Of a stretch of 64,000 nt of DNA, positions 36,695 to 44,947 are shown one piece after another. Position 1 is the stretch's first letter; the number at the start of each line of letters is the position of its first letter. This DNA is from Rhodococcus sp. (in: high G+C Gram-positive bacteria) (GTDB lineage: Bacteria > Actinomycetota > Actinomycetes > Mycobacteriales > Mycobacteriaceae), in the NCBI RefSeq assembly GCF_023264675.1, contig NZ_JAHFVG010000013.1, positions 1 to 64,000 of the forward strand, in the 5' to 3' direction. The notes beneath the pieces were generated by a model, which worked only from the letters and a program-made list of their open reading frames with translations, was not told where the DNA came from and made no database searches. The position numbers and the translations under genes were made by a program.

Positions 36695-37042
36695 GTGTGG
36701 ACGGGTGGCCAACTCGACTCCAATGACGAACACCGCATGATCTTCAAAGGCGTGAGGGACGGAAAACCGTATCCGGAGCACGGCTTGTCGCTCCGCGACT
36801 GGTCCAAGATTCCACCCCGCCAACTGAGGCTGGACGAGATCGTCACCACGACCAAAGTCCTCGAGCTCGACCGCTTGCTCTCCGAGGATTCGACCTTCTA
36901 CGGCGATCTGTTCCCCCACGCGGTTCACTATCGCGGCGTCGTCTATCTCGAGGACGGCCTGCACCGCGCGGTACGTGCCGCACTGCGAAATCGAACGGTC
37001 CTGCATGCACGCGTGTTCGACTACGACGTGCTGGGAGCCTGA
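36695..37042 (+). CDS. Conserved hypothetical protein (Rv2375-like)
   Basis: The 115-residue protein contains 'MIFKGVRDGKPYPEHGLSLR', 'DWSKIPPRQLRLDEIVTTTK' and 'YGDLFPHAVHYRGVVYLEDG', a pattern strongly kept in actinobacteria beside hrcA. The repeated 'LHRAVRAALRNRTVLHARVF' looks like a ParB/sulfiredoxin-like fold edge, but I would not name it. GTG 36695 may be a leaderless start. ATG 36737, before IFKGV, is the more conservative alternative. The function is unknown. Confidence 0.72.
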   Translation: MWTGGQLDSNDEHRMIFKGVRDGKPYPEHGLSLRDWSKIPPRQLRLDEIVTTTKVLELDRLLSEDSTFYGDLFPHAVHYRGVVYLEDGLHRAVRAALRNRTVLHARVFDYDVLGA

Positions 37043-37065
37043 CTTCTCCTCGCCGGGAGCAGTGT

Positions 37066-38277
37066 TCAGGCGGCGATGGCGCGCACCACGGCGTCGGCGA
37101 GGAGCCGTCCACGGTCCGTGAGCACGAAACGCTCGTTCTCCAGCACCATCAAACCGTCGGCAACCACCTGTTCCGCCGCGGAGCGCTCGGCGCGGTCGAG
37201 TGCTGCTGCCGGTAGACCACTGCGAAGTCTGATCTTCAGCATCAACTTCTCGAGATGCCTGTCCTCGGTACTGAGCAGCTCACTCCCGGCGACCGGCAGC
37301 GATCCCTGCGCCAGCTGATCGGCGTAGCGAGCCGGATGCTTGACGTTCCAGAACCGCGTGCCGCCGATATGGCTGTGTGCGCCCGGTCCGGCTCCCCACC
37401 AGTCGCCGCCGTCCCAATACCCCACGTTGTGCTTGCACTCGGCGGCGTCGTCGGTGGCCCAATTCGATACCTCGTACCAGTTCAGCCCTGCCCCGGAGAG
37501 CACCGCGTCGATGCGCTCGTAGCGACTGGCGAGGACGTCGTCGTCGGGCATCGGCAGCTCGCCTCGGCGGACTTTTCTCGCCATCGCGGTTCCGTCCTCG
37601 ACGATCAGGGCATAAGCGGAGACGTGGTCGACGCCTGCCTCTAGAACGGCCTCCAATGATCGGTCGAGATCGACGTCACGTTCACCGGGGGTGCCGTAGA
37701 TGAGATCCAGATTCACGTGCGTGAAGCCCGCGGCGCGTGCTTCCTTGGCCGCAGCGACCGGCCGCCCCGGCGTGTGCGTCCGATCCAAGGTCGCCAACAC
37801 GTGGGCTGCTGCCGACTGCATTCCGAGGGAAATGCGGGTGAAGCCGGCGGAACGAAGTTGCTCGAAGAACTGCGGGGACGTCGACTCGGGATTGGACTCC
37901 GTGGTGACCTCCGCGCCCGCCGTCACCCCGAAACTCGACCGCACGGCCGCCAGTACGTCGCCGAGTCCGTCGCCGCCGAGCAGCGACGGTGTTCCGCCGC
38001 CGATGAACACGGTGTCGGCCGTCGGCACCCGGCCGGCACGCTCGCTCATCAGCGTTGCCGCCACGTCCAGTTCGCGCCGAAGTCCGTCCAGCCACGACTG
38101 CGGCGACGCCGAGGTACCGAGTTCACCCGCGGTATAGGTGTTGAAATCGCAGTACCCACAGCGCGTCGTGCAGAACGGAACATGGACGTAGATTCCGAAC
38201 GGCCGCTGCCCTACGCCCTCGAATGCCTCATCGGGCAGCTCGAGGGAAATGGTGGGTGCAGCGAGAAGGTTCACCAC
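37066..38277 (-). CDS. hemW: Radical SAM heme chaperone HemW
   Basis: The 403-residue radical SAM protein carries the Fe-S cluster motif 'CTTRCGYC' (CxxxCxxC), 'VFIGGGTPSLL' and 'NLDLIYGTPGE'. The HemW-specific HNxxYW motif stands in 'CKHNVGYW'. This marks it as HemW rather than coproporphyrinogen dehydrogenase HemN, which has a different N-terminus. HemW hands heme to proteins. It is divergent from the sulfite reductase operon. The long spacer between them holds a leader reading frame. Confidence 0.9.
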   Translation of the reverse strand: MVNLLAAPTISLELPDEAFEGVGQRPFGIYVHVPFCTTRCGYCDFNTYTAGELGTSASPQSWLDGLRRELDVAATLMSERAGRVPTADTVFIGGGTPSLLGGDGLGDVLAAVRSSFGVTAGAEVTTESNPESTSPQFFEQLRSAGFTRISLGMQSAAAHVLATLDRTHTPGRPVAAAKEARAAGFTHVNLDLIYGTPGERDVDLDRSLEAVLEAGVDHVSAYALIVEDGTAMARKVRRGELPMPDDDVLASRYERIDAVLSGAGLNWYEVSNWATDDAAECKHNVGYWDGGDWWGAGPGAHSHIGGTRFWNVKHPARYADQLAQGSLPVAGSELLSTEDRHLEKLMLKIRLRSGLPAAALDRAERSAAEQVVADGLMVLENERFVLTDRGRLLADAVVRAIAA

Positions 38278-38349
38278 GACAGTCTCCCAGAACGTAGGCG
38301 AGCCGTTCGCCGCGCGAGGACCGAAAGAACTTTCGGGCGCTCTGCCAGC

Positions 38350-38377
38350 CTATTTACCGTGAAATCGGGGTAAATAG
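38350..38377. promoter_or_regulatory. Inverted repeat upstream of the sirA promoter
   Basis: CTATTTACC (38350-38358) and GGTAAATAG (38369-38377) are perfect 9-bp arms with a 10-bp spacer. The centre lies about 60 bp before the predicted transcription start of the sirA operon, where activators usually bind. It is much more A+T-rich than its surroundings. The binding protein is unknown. Confidence 0.6.
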
Positions 38378-38387
38378 ACCTCCTCGG

Positions 38388-38416
38388 TCGGACCAGGGCG
38401 AATGTCGTGGCACAAT
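38388..38416 (+). promoter_or_regulatory. Promoter of the sirA-cysHDN operon
   Basis: TCGGAC (38388-38393) and CACAAT (38411-38416) are 17 bp apart. The start codon of the leader reading frame begins seven bases after the -10 box, so the transcript would be leaderless. Confidence 0.55.
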
Positions 38417-38423
38417 GGTCGAC

Positions 38424-38516
38424 ATGACTGACTCCGGGATCCGACTCGTGGCGCGCCGCCATGTCGATCTCAAGCGTGTCTGCAGCTCCTCGTGTCGATG
38501 CTGTAAGAGCCTGTAG
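38424..38516 (+). CDS. Cysteine-rich leader peptide upstream of sirA
   Basis: A 30-codon frame, ATG 38424 to TAG 38514-38516, encodes MTDSGIRLVARRHVDLKRVC followed by SSSCRCCKSL. Cysteines are at 20, 24, 26 and 27. The 'RRHVDL-RV' core is the hallmark of actinobacterial leader peptides, and in mycobacteria polycysteine leaderless frames of this kind are known to slow expression of the sulfur operon when cysteine is plentiful. The start lies seven bases after a -10 box and has no ribosome binding site. The spacer to sirA is 148 bp, enough for regulatory folding. Function by analogy; the reading frame itself is seen directly. Confidence 0.82.
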   Translation: MTDSGIRLVARRHVDLKRVCSSSCRCCKSL

Positions 38517-38664
38517 CAGCGCTCTGCGCCAGCTCGCTCCAGCAAACACAACAAGCAGATCTTTCCACGTCAGATCCCACGATCCGTCCGGTTTCGTGTG
38601 CAAGCGGTGAGTCTCAGCCCCTCCCCTTCGCCGCCCGGAAGCTACAAGATGCAGGAGCACATCG

Positions 38665-40398
38665 ATGTCGTCGACCACCGACGCCGCCACGCACGCGGAC
38701 TCGTCAAAGCCTGCGCACGTTGCCCCGAGGGAGCGCACCGCTCGGCCGACGAAAAGGCGCGCCGAGGGACAGTGGGCCCTCGGGTACCGCGAACCGCTGA
38801 ACGCGAACGAGCAGGCCAAGAAGGACGACAATCCGCTCAACGTCCGGGCTCGCATCGAGAACATCTACGCGAAGCAAGGCTTCGACAGCATCGACAAGGG
38901 CGACCTTCGTGGCCGTATGCGCTGGTGGGGTCTCTACACCCAACGTGAGCAGGGCTACGACGGCACATTTACCGGGGACGAGAACATCGACCTTCTCGAA
39001 GCCAAGTACTTCATGATGCGCATCCGCTGCGACGCCGGAGCGCTCAACCTCGAGCAGTTCCGCACCCTCGCAGGCATATCGAAAGAATTTGCCCGTGACA
39101 CCGCCGACCTCTCGGACCGCGAGAACGTCCAGTACCACTGGATCGAGATCGAAAACGTCCCCGAGATCTGGCGACGCATCGAGTCCGTCGGGCTGAAGAC
39201 AACCGAGGCCTGCGGTGATTGCCCCCGCGTCGTGCTCGGCTCTCCGCTCGCCGGCGAAGCCGTCGACGAGATTCTCGACCCGACGCCCGCCATCGACGAA
39301 ATCGTCGAGCGCTACATCGGCAAGCCCGAGTACTCGAACCTCCCGCGCAAGTTCAAGACGGCGATCTCCGGTCTTCAGGACGTCGTCCACGAGATCAACG
39401 ATGTCGCGTTCATCGGCGTGAACCATCCCGAGCACGGCCCGGGCCTCGACCTCTGGGTCGGCGGCGGGCTGTCCACCAATCCGATGCTCGCGCAGCGCGT
39501 CGGCGTCTGGGTTCCGCTGGCCGACGTCCCCGATGTATGGGAAGGCGTCGTCTCCATCTTCCGTGACTACGGATACCGGCGACTGCGCACCAAGGCGCGC
39601 TTGAAGTTCCTCATCAAGGACTGGGGAATCGAAAAGTTCCGCCAGGTCCTCGAAGACGAGTACCTCCATCGCAAGCTGATCGACGGGCCTGCACCGGAGA
39701 AGCCTTCTCGCCCACGCGATCACGTCGGGATCCAGAAGCTCAAGAACGGGCTGAACGCAGTCGGCGTCGCCCCGATCGCCGGCCGCATCTCGGGAACGAT
39801 CATGGCGAAGGTCGCCGATGCAGCCGAGAAGGCAGGCTCGGATCGACTCCGGTTCACGCCCTACCAGAAGCTGATCGTTCTCGACGTTCCCGACGACAAG
39901 CTCGAGGAGCTCATCGCCGATCTCGACGCACTCGGTTTGCCTGCTCGGCCGTCGCACTGGCGCAAGAACCTGATGGCCTGCAGCGGAATCGAATTCTGCA
40001 AACTCTCGTTCGCGGAAACCCGTAAGCGTTCACAGGTTCTCGTTCCCGAGCTCGAGCAGCGTCTCGCCGACATCAACAGTCAGCTCGACGTGCCGGTCAC
40101 CATCAACATCAACGGTTGCCCCAACTCGTGCGCGCGGTCCCAGATCGCCGACATCGGGTTCAAGGGAATGCTCGTCGACGACGGGGCCGGGAATCAGGTC
40201 GAGGGTTTCCAGGTTCATCTTGGTGGCAGCCTCGGACTGGACAGTGCGTTCGGCCGAAAGCTGCGCCAGCACAAGGTGAACAGCACCGAGCTGGGCGATT
40301 ACATCGAACGAGTGGTGCGTAACTTCATCAAGCACCGCGAGGACAGCGAGCGCTTCGCACAGTGGGCCGTGCGAGCAGACGAGGCGGATTTGCGATGA
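38665..40398 (+). CDS. sirA: Assimilatory ferredoxin-dependent sulfite reductase
   Basis: The 577-residue enzyme reduces sulfite to sulfide with six electrons, using siroheme and a 4Fe-4S cluster. The cluster and siroheme cysteines lie in 'ACSGIEFCKLSFAET' and 'NINGCPNSCARSQ'. Two tandem ferrodoxin-like/haem-binding repeats are visible. The first ends 'DVAFIGVNHPEHGPGLDLWV', the second 'GAGNQVEGFQVHLGGSLGLD'. 'CGDCPRVVLGSPLAG' and 'WWGLYTQ' match the region that forms a Tyr-Cys bond in the M. tuberculosis enzyme. Its neighbours are the sulfate activation genes, so sulfite rather than nitrite is the likely substrate. The stop overlaps cysH. Confidence 0.93.
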   Translation: MSSTTDAATHADSSKPAHVAPRERTARPTKRRAEGQWALGYREPLNANEQAKKDDNPLNVRARIENIYAKQGFDSIDKGDLRGRMRWWGLYTQREQGYDGTFTGDENIDLLEAKYFMMRIRCDAGALNLEQFRTLAGISKEFARDTADLSDRENVQYHWIEIENVPEIWRRIESVGLKTTEACGDCPRVVLGSPLAGEAVDEILDPTPAIDEIVERYIGKPEYSNLPRKFKTAISGLQDVVHEINDVAFIGVNHPEHGPGLDLWVGGGLSTNPMLAQRVGVWVPLADVPDVWEGVVSIFRDYGYRRLRTKARLKFLIKDWGIEKFRQVLEDEYLHRKLIDGPAPEKPSRPRDHVGIQKLKNGLNAVGVAPIAGRISGTIMAKVADAAEKAGSDRLRFTPYQKLIVLDVPDDKLEELIADLDALGLPARPSHWRKNLMACSGIEFCKLSFAETRKRSQVLVPELEQRLADINSQLDVPVTININGCPNSCARSQIADIGFKGMLVDDGAGNQVEGFQVHLGGSLGLDSAFGRKLRQHKVNSTELGDYIERVVRNFIKHREDSERFAQWAVRADEADLR

Positions 40399-41105
40399 GT
40401 ACCGGACTGAATCTTTCCGTGGACCAACTGAAGGCCACTGCCGAGCGCGGCGCCCGCGAACTCGACGGAGCGAATGCCATCGAGCTGATGGAGTGGACCG
40501 AACGCGAATTCGGAAACGACTTCATCGTTGCTTCGAACATGCAGGACGGGGTGCTGGTTCACCTGGCAACTCAGGTTCATCCGGGCGTCGACGTTCTGTT
40601 CCTCGACACCGGCTACCACTTCGCCGAGACCATCGGAACTCGCGACGCGGTCGAGGCTGTCTACGGCGTGAACATCGTCAACGCTCGCGCCGAGAAGACC
40701 GTCGCGCAGCAGGACTCGATCGAAGGCAAGGATCTCTTCGCGCGCGAGCCCAACCGGTGCTGCGCCATGCGCAAAGTCGCGCCGCTGAAGAAGGAACTGG
40801 CGAACTACAGTGCCTGGGTCACCGGCATTCGCCGCGTCGAGGCCCCTACGCGCGCCAACGCTCCCCTCATCTCTTTCGACGACGCGTTCGGGCTCGTGAA
40901 GATCAACCCCATCGCGGCGTGGTCGGACGAAAAAATGCAGCACTACATCGACGAGCACTCCATCCTCGTCAACCCCCTCGTCGACGAAGGATATCCATCG
41001 ATCGGGTGCGCACCCTGCACCATCAAGCCAGCCCCCGGCGCCGATCCGCGTAGCGGTCGGTGGGCCGGCAAGGCTAAGACCGAATGTGGGTTGCACGCCT
41101 CATGA
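40395..41105 (+). CDS. cysH: Adenylyl-sulfate (APS) reductase
   Basis: The 236-residue enzyme reduces activated sulfate to sulfite. Cluster-binding cysteine pairs CC (122-123, 'NRCCAMRK') and CxxC (205-208, 'GCAPCT') mark the 4Fe-4S type that uses APS. The catalytic cysteine is C231 in 'KTECGLH'. The PP-loop region is near 'FIVASNMQDGVL'. ATG 40395 overlaps the sirA stop (ATGA). Absence of an APS kinase domain in the neighbouring cysN agrees with direct use of APS. Confidence 0.94.
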   Translation: MSTGLNLSVDQLKATAERGARELDGANAIELMEWTEREFGNDFIVASNMQDGVLVHLATQVHPGVDVLFLDTGYHFAETIGTRDAVEAVYGVNIVNARAEKTVAQQDSIEGKDLFAREPNRCCAMRKVAPLKKELANYSAWVTGIRRVEAPTRANAPLISFDDAFGLVKINPIAAWSDEKMQHYIDEHSILVNPLVDEGYPSIGCAPCTIKPAPGADPRSGRWAGKAKTECGLHAS

Positions 41106-42058
41106 CTTCGAATTCGACGACACTGACAACGCCGGCGTCCCTCGGACGCACGCTGATCGACAGCGACCGTTTCGACACACTGGATGCGCTCGAGTCCGAG
41201 GCAATCCACATCTTCCGCGAGGTCGCAGGCGAATTCGAACGCCCGGTGATCCTTTTCTCCGGAGGCAAGGACTCCACCGTCCTGCTGCATCTCGCGATCA
41301 AGGCGTTCTGGCCGGCGCCACTGCCCTTCGCTCTCCTGCACGTCGACACCGGACACAACCTGCAGGAAGTGCTGGACTTCCGCGACTACGTGGTCGCGAA
41401 GTACAACCTTCGCCTGCACGTGGCGAAGGTGGAGGACTACCTGGCCGATGGACGGCTCACCGAGCGCCCGGACGGTATCCGTAACCCGCTGCAGACGGTG
41501 CCGTTGCTCGACTCGATCTCGGAGAATCGGTTCGACGCCGTCTTCGGTGGCGCCCGGCGCGACGAAGAGCGCGCCCGCGCCAAAGAGCGAATCTTCTCAC
41601 TGCGCAATGCATTCGGCCAGTGGGATCCCAAGAAGCAGCGTCCCGAGCTCTGGAACCTCTACAACGGCAAGCACTCCCCCGGTGAACAGGTTCGTGTGTT
41701 CCCGCTCAGCAATTTCACCGAACTCGACATCTGGCGCTACATCGCGCGTGAGAACGTCGAACTCGCGAGCATCTACTACGCGCACCAACGTCCGGTCTAT
41801 CAGCGCGACGGAATGTGGATGACCCCCGGCGTGTGGGGCGGACCAACCGAGGCCGAGGACCTGCAGACTCTGTCGGTGCGCTACCGCACCGTCGGCGACG
41901 GCTCCACCACGGGCGCAGTGCTGTCCGAGGCCGCCGACAACGAGGCTATTCTCGCCGAGGTCGCCGCATCCCGACTCACCGAACGTGGCGCCACCCGCGG
42001 TGACGACCGCGTCTCCGAAGCTGCCATGGAAGACCGTAAGCGCGAAGGATACTTCTGA
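41102..42058 (+). CDS. cysD: Sulfate adenylyltransferase subunit 2
   Basis: The 318-residue ATP sulfurylase catalytic subunit carries the PP-loop 'ILFSGGKDSTVLLHLAIKAF', 'LLHVDTGHNLQEVLDFRD' and 'GGARRDEERARAKERIFSLR'. With CysN it makes APS from ATP and sulfate. ATG 41102 overlaps the cysH stop by four bases, and the stop shares one base with the cysN start. The four genes are therefore translated as one block. Confidence 0.95.
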   Translation: MTSNSTTLTTPASLGRTLIDSDRFDTLDALESEAIHIFREVAGEFERPVILFSGGKDSTVLLHLAIKAFWPAPLPFALLHVDTGHNLQEVLDFRDYVVAKYNLRLHVAKVEDYLADGRLTERPDGIRNPLQTVPLLDSISENRFDAVFGGARRDEERARAKERIFSLRNAFGQWDPKKQRPELWNLYNGKHSPGEQVRVFPLSNFTELDIWRYIARENVELASIYYAHQRPVYQRDGMWMTPGVWGGPTEAEDLQTLSVRYRTVGDGSTTGAVLSEAADNEAILAEVAASRLTERGATRGDDRVSEAAMEDRKREGYF

Positions 42059-43386
42059 TGAGCCCCACTTCTGCTCCCACGGCCTCGGCTCCGGGCGCTC
42101 AGCTTCTCCGCCTGGCCACCGCCGGCAGCGTGGACGACGGAAAGTCGACCCTCGTCGGTCGGCTGCTCTACGACACCAAATCGGTTCTGGCCGACCAGAT
42201 CGACGCCGTGACGCGCGCATCGGTCGACCGTGGGTTGAGCACTCCCGATCTGTCGCTGCTCGTCGACGGGCTCCGGGCAGAGCGCGAACAGGGAATCACC
42301 ATCGATGTGGCCTACCGCTACTTCGCAACACCGGCGCGCTCCTTCGTCCTCGCCGACACTCCGGGTCACGTGCAGTACACCCGAAATACGGTGTCCGGTG
42401 CATCCACAGCTCAGCTGGTAATTCTCCTCGTCGATGCCCGCAAAGGCGTCATCACCCAAACTCGCAGGCACGCAGCAGTTCTCGCGCTTCTCGGCGTACC
42501 CAAACTGGTACTGGCGGTGAACAAGATCGACCTCGTCGAGGATCCGGCACAGGTTTTCGCCGACATCTCGGCCGAGTTCACCTCGCTCACCACCTCACTC
42601 GGATGGGCATCCGAGGACGTCGTCGAGATCCCGGTGTCCGCTCTTCACGGCGACAACGTCGCCATTCGCTCGACCAACACCCCGTACTACAGCGGACCGA
42701 CGCTGATCGAACACCTCGAGTCGGTACCGGTCGACGCCGAGCCCCATCGTGTCGGACTCCGCTTTCCGGTCCAGTACGTGATCCGCCCTCGTACCGCAGA
42801 ATTCCCGGACTACCGTGGCTACGCGGGACAGGTCGCTGCGGGCACCGTCTCCCCCGGCGACGACGTGGTGATTCTGCCTTCGGGCACTCGGACCACCATC
42901 GAACGCATCGACACCGCCGACGGTGAACTCGGAACGGCCAATGCGGGCCGAAGTGTCACCCTGATCCTCGCCGACGACGTGGATGTCTCTCGCGGCGACA
43001 CCATCGTCTCTCCGCAGGATGCACCGGAGCCGATCGGTGAATTCGACGCCACCGTATGCTGGCTGGCCGAGAAGCCGCTGCGCCCGGGCGCTCGCCTTCT
43101 GCTCAAGCACGGGACCCGCACCACGCAGGCTATCGTCGGTTCGTTGGTCGAGAAGTTCGACGAGCAGAATCTGACATCCGAGCCGTCACCGGAATCGTTG
43201 GAGCTCAACGACATCGGACGGATATCCGTTCGAGTCGCCGAACCGATCGTCGCCGACGACTACGCCGTCAACCGCCACACCGGAAGCTTCCTCCTGATCG
43301 ACCCGTCCGGTGGAAACACTCTCGCGGCGGGACTCGTCGGCGATGCTCTCTCGGCCGTCGAACTCGGTTCTCCGCAACCCGCTTGA
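42058..43386 (+). CDS. cysN: Sulfate adenylyltransferase subunit 1 (GTPase)
   Basis: The 442-residue EF-Tu-like GTPase drives ATP sulfurylase. G1 is 'GSVDDGKSTLVGRLLYD', G2 'REQGITIDVAYRYF', G3 'LADTPGHVQYTRN' and G4 'AVNKIDLVED'. Two beta-barrel domains follow. M. tuberculosis has a CysNC fusion of about 614 residues. Here the protein ends after the GTPase and barrels, without an APS kinase domain, and no separate cysC is in the window. Confidence 0.94.
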   Translation: MSPTSAPTASAPGAQLLRLATAGSVDDGKSTLVGRLLYDTKSVLADQIDAVTRASVDRGLSTPDLSLLVDGLRAEREQGITIDVAYRYFATPARSFVLADTPGHVQYTRNTVSGASTAQLVILLVDARKGVITQTRRHAAVLALLGVPKLVLAVNKIDLVEDPAQVFADISAEFTSLTTSLGWASEDVVEIPVSALHGDNVAIRSTNTPYYSGPTLIEHLESVPVDAEPHRVGLRFPVQYVIRPRTAEFPDYRGYAGQVAAGTVSPGDDVVILPSGTRTTIERIDTADGELGTANAGRSVTLILADDVDVSRGDTIVSPQDAPEPIGEFDATVCWLAEKPLRPGARLLLKHGTRTTQAIVGSLVEKFDEQNLTSEPSPESLELNDIGRISVRVAEPIVADDYAVNRHTGSFLLIDPSGGNTLAAGLVGDALSAVELGSPQPA

Positions 43387-43399
43387 GTCGGTAGCGACC

Positions 43400-44143
43400 A
43401 TGAGTACTTTGATTGCAGTCGCCCACGGCAGCCGCGACCCGCGTTCCGCGCGGACCGTCGGCGCCGTGGTCGAGCAGATCCGAGTTCGCCGTCCGGACCT
43501 CGACGTGCGCGTTGCGTTTCTCGATCTGTCCGAGCCGAAGGTCGACACCGTTCTCGATCAGGTGGCAGCAGACGGCGTGCGCTCGGCGATCATGGTTCCA
43601 CTGTTGCTGGGCAAGGCTTTCCACGCCAGGGTCGATCTTCCCGGACTGATCGACGCCGCGCGAATTCGTCATCCGCATCTGGAGCTCACCCAGTCGCAGG
43701 TCCTCGGAGACGATCGACGTTTGATCGATGTCGTACGCACCAGAATCATCGAGACCGGCGTCGATGTGGACGACCCGAGTGTCGGCATCGCTCTGGCCGC
43801 CGTCGGATCCTCGGATCCATCGGCCAATCAACGCATGCGAGCACTCGCCGAACGTGTCCTCGTCGGAACGCGGTGGGCAGCAGCAGTGACATGCTTTGCC
43901 ACCGCGCAGAATCCGGGACCGGCCGACTGTCTCGCGCGAATCGCCGATCTGGGAGCCCGCACCATCGTCCTCGCGCCGTGGTTCCTTGCGCCCGGCCTAC
44001 TCACCGACCGAATCCTCGCGGCGGTAGGCGACGACACCGTCACCGTGGCCGAGGTGATCGGGGATCACCCCCTCGTCGCCGACGTCGTATCGAGTCGCTA
44101 CGACGCTGCATTGTCGAATCTGTCGACACGCCGGTCGGCCTGA
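43400..44143 (+). CDS. CbiX/SirB-like sirohydrochlorin chelatase family protein
   Basis: The 247-residue protein has two similar halves. The first reads 'LIAVAHGSRDPRSARTVGAV' with the metal-binding His and 'SAIMVPLLLGKAFHARVDLP'. The second reads 'IALAAVGSSDPSANQRMRAL' and 'IVLAPWFLAPGLLTDRI'. CbiX/SirB enzymes put iron or cobalt into sirohydrochlorin. Position 13 bases after cysN suggests a role in making siroheme for SirA (Rv2393-like). The start ATG 43400 has only a weak ribosome binding site. Confidence 0.85.
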   Translation: MSTLIAVAHGSRDPRSARTVGAVVEQIRVRRPDLDVRVAFLDLSEPKVDTVLDQVAADGVRSAIMVPLLLGKAFHARVDLPGLIDAARIRHPHLELTQSQVLGDDRRLIDVVRTRIIETGVDVDDPSVGIALAAVGSSDPSANQRMRALAERVLVGTRWAAAVTCFATAQNPGPADCLARIADLGARTIVLAPWFLAPGLLTDRILAAVGDDTVTVAEVIGDHPLVADVVSSRYDAALSNLSTRRSA

Positions 44144-44144
44144 T

Positions 44145-44816
44145 TCAACCGAGTATCGACGAGTCCTCCACCGTGCGACGGTAGGTGTACAAGGTAGTCA
44201 CCAAGCAGACCGCCGTCGCCGCGATCAGAACCTGCGGTCCGGTGATGAAGAGGCTCATCACTCCACCGATCAACGCACCGGCGGTGAAACCGGCGTACAG
44301 CAGAAAGTATTCGAGCCAATCCTTCGCCGAACCTCCGCTGATGTGCCGCTCGATGCCTTGCCCCATCTTGACCAGCGTGCCGGTGACGTAGCTCAGCGGA
44401 ATCGAGACTTCGCCGTTCTTCACGAACGAAGTGTTCAAGGCGCCCATGGCAAACGAGATGAACAGAATGGGCACGAACTGAACCTGCGGCGCACTCCAAC
44501 CACTCATGATCACATCGACAGCGGACGCGATCGCCAGGGCTGCCGTCGTCAGCACCGTCGCACCGTGCGGATGGTCGTTCCACAGATGCCGTCGGCACAG
44601 CGACGCAACCACAACGCCCGCAACGAAAGTCACGATCAACAGGATTGCTGCGGCGGCCATCGCATTGTCGCCGCGGAAGAATCCGACGGCTCCCCGCTCG
44701 GTATTTCCCGTCATGAAGGTGACGAAGTAACCGGCGGTGTTGGTGAACGCGGCGGCACCGACCAGACCCGCAAGTCCGGCCAGCACCCAGGACAATCTGG
44801 CATGGGAATTGAACAC
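44145..44816 (-). CDS. YoaK-family (DUF1275) membrane protein
   Basis: The 223-residue protein has six predicted membrane helices and the DUF1275 pattern: 'GAAAFTNTAGYFVTFMTGNT', 'MGALNTSFVKNG', 'LSYVTGTLVKMGQGI' and 'FTAGALIGGVMSLF'. The function of the family is unknown, possibly transport. It converges on the chelatase gene one base away and is transcribed in the same direction as cysA, 131 bp downstream of it. No sulfur-specific feature is seen. Confidence 0.85.
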   Translation of the reverse strand: MFNSHARLSWVLAGLAGLVGAAAFTNTAGYFVTFMTGNTERGAVGFFRGDNAMAAAAILLIVTFVAGVVVASLCRRHLWNDHPHGATVLTTAALAIASAVDVIMSGWSAPQVQFVPILFISFAMGALNTSFVKNGEVSIPLSYVTGTLVKMGQGIERHISGGSAKDWLEYFLLYAGFTAGALIGGVMSLFITGPQVLIAATAVCLVTTLYTYRRTVEDSSILG

Positions 44817-44833
44817 CTCGGGTTCATACCCCG

Positions 44834-44864
44834 CCGCGGCCGAGGTTCATGCCTCGCACCGCGG
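44834..44864 (-). terminator. Hairpin between cysA and the DUF1275 gene
   Basis: CCGCGG-C-CGAGG, loop TTCATG, CCTCG-CA-CCGCGG forms an 11-bp stem with small bulges about 85 bp past the cysA stop. It could end the sbp-cysTWA transcript. There is no T-run. Confidence 0.4.
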
Positions 44865-44947
44865 TGGGTTCGGTCACGCTACGCCATCTCCCGACGACTC
44901 GATCACCGAAGCGAGTGCCTCGAACTGCAACTCCGCCGAGGGAACCG

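Noticed and set aside
37066..38277. Naming this gene hemN
   Set aside because: It has the HNxxYW motif of HemW and the HemW CxxxCxxC context, so it is the heme chaperone and not a coproporphyrinogen dehydrogenase.
38665..40398. Calling it nitrite reductase (nirA)
   Set aside because: The fold is shared, but the operon with cysH, cysD and cysN points to sulfite.
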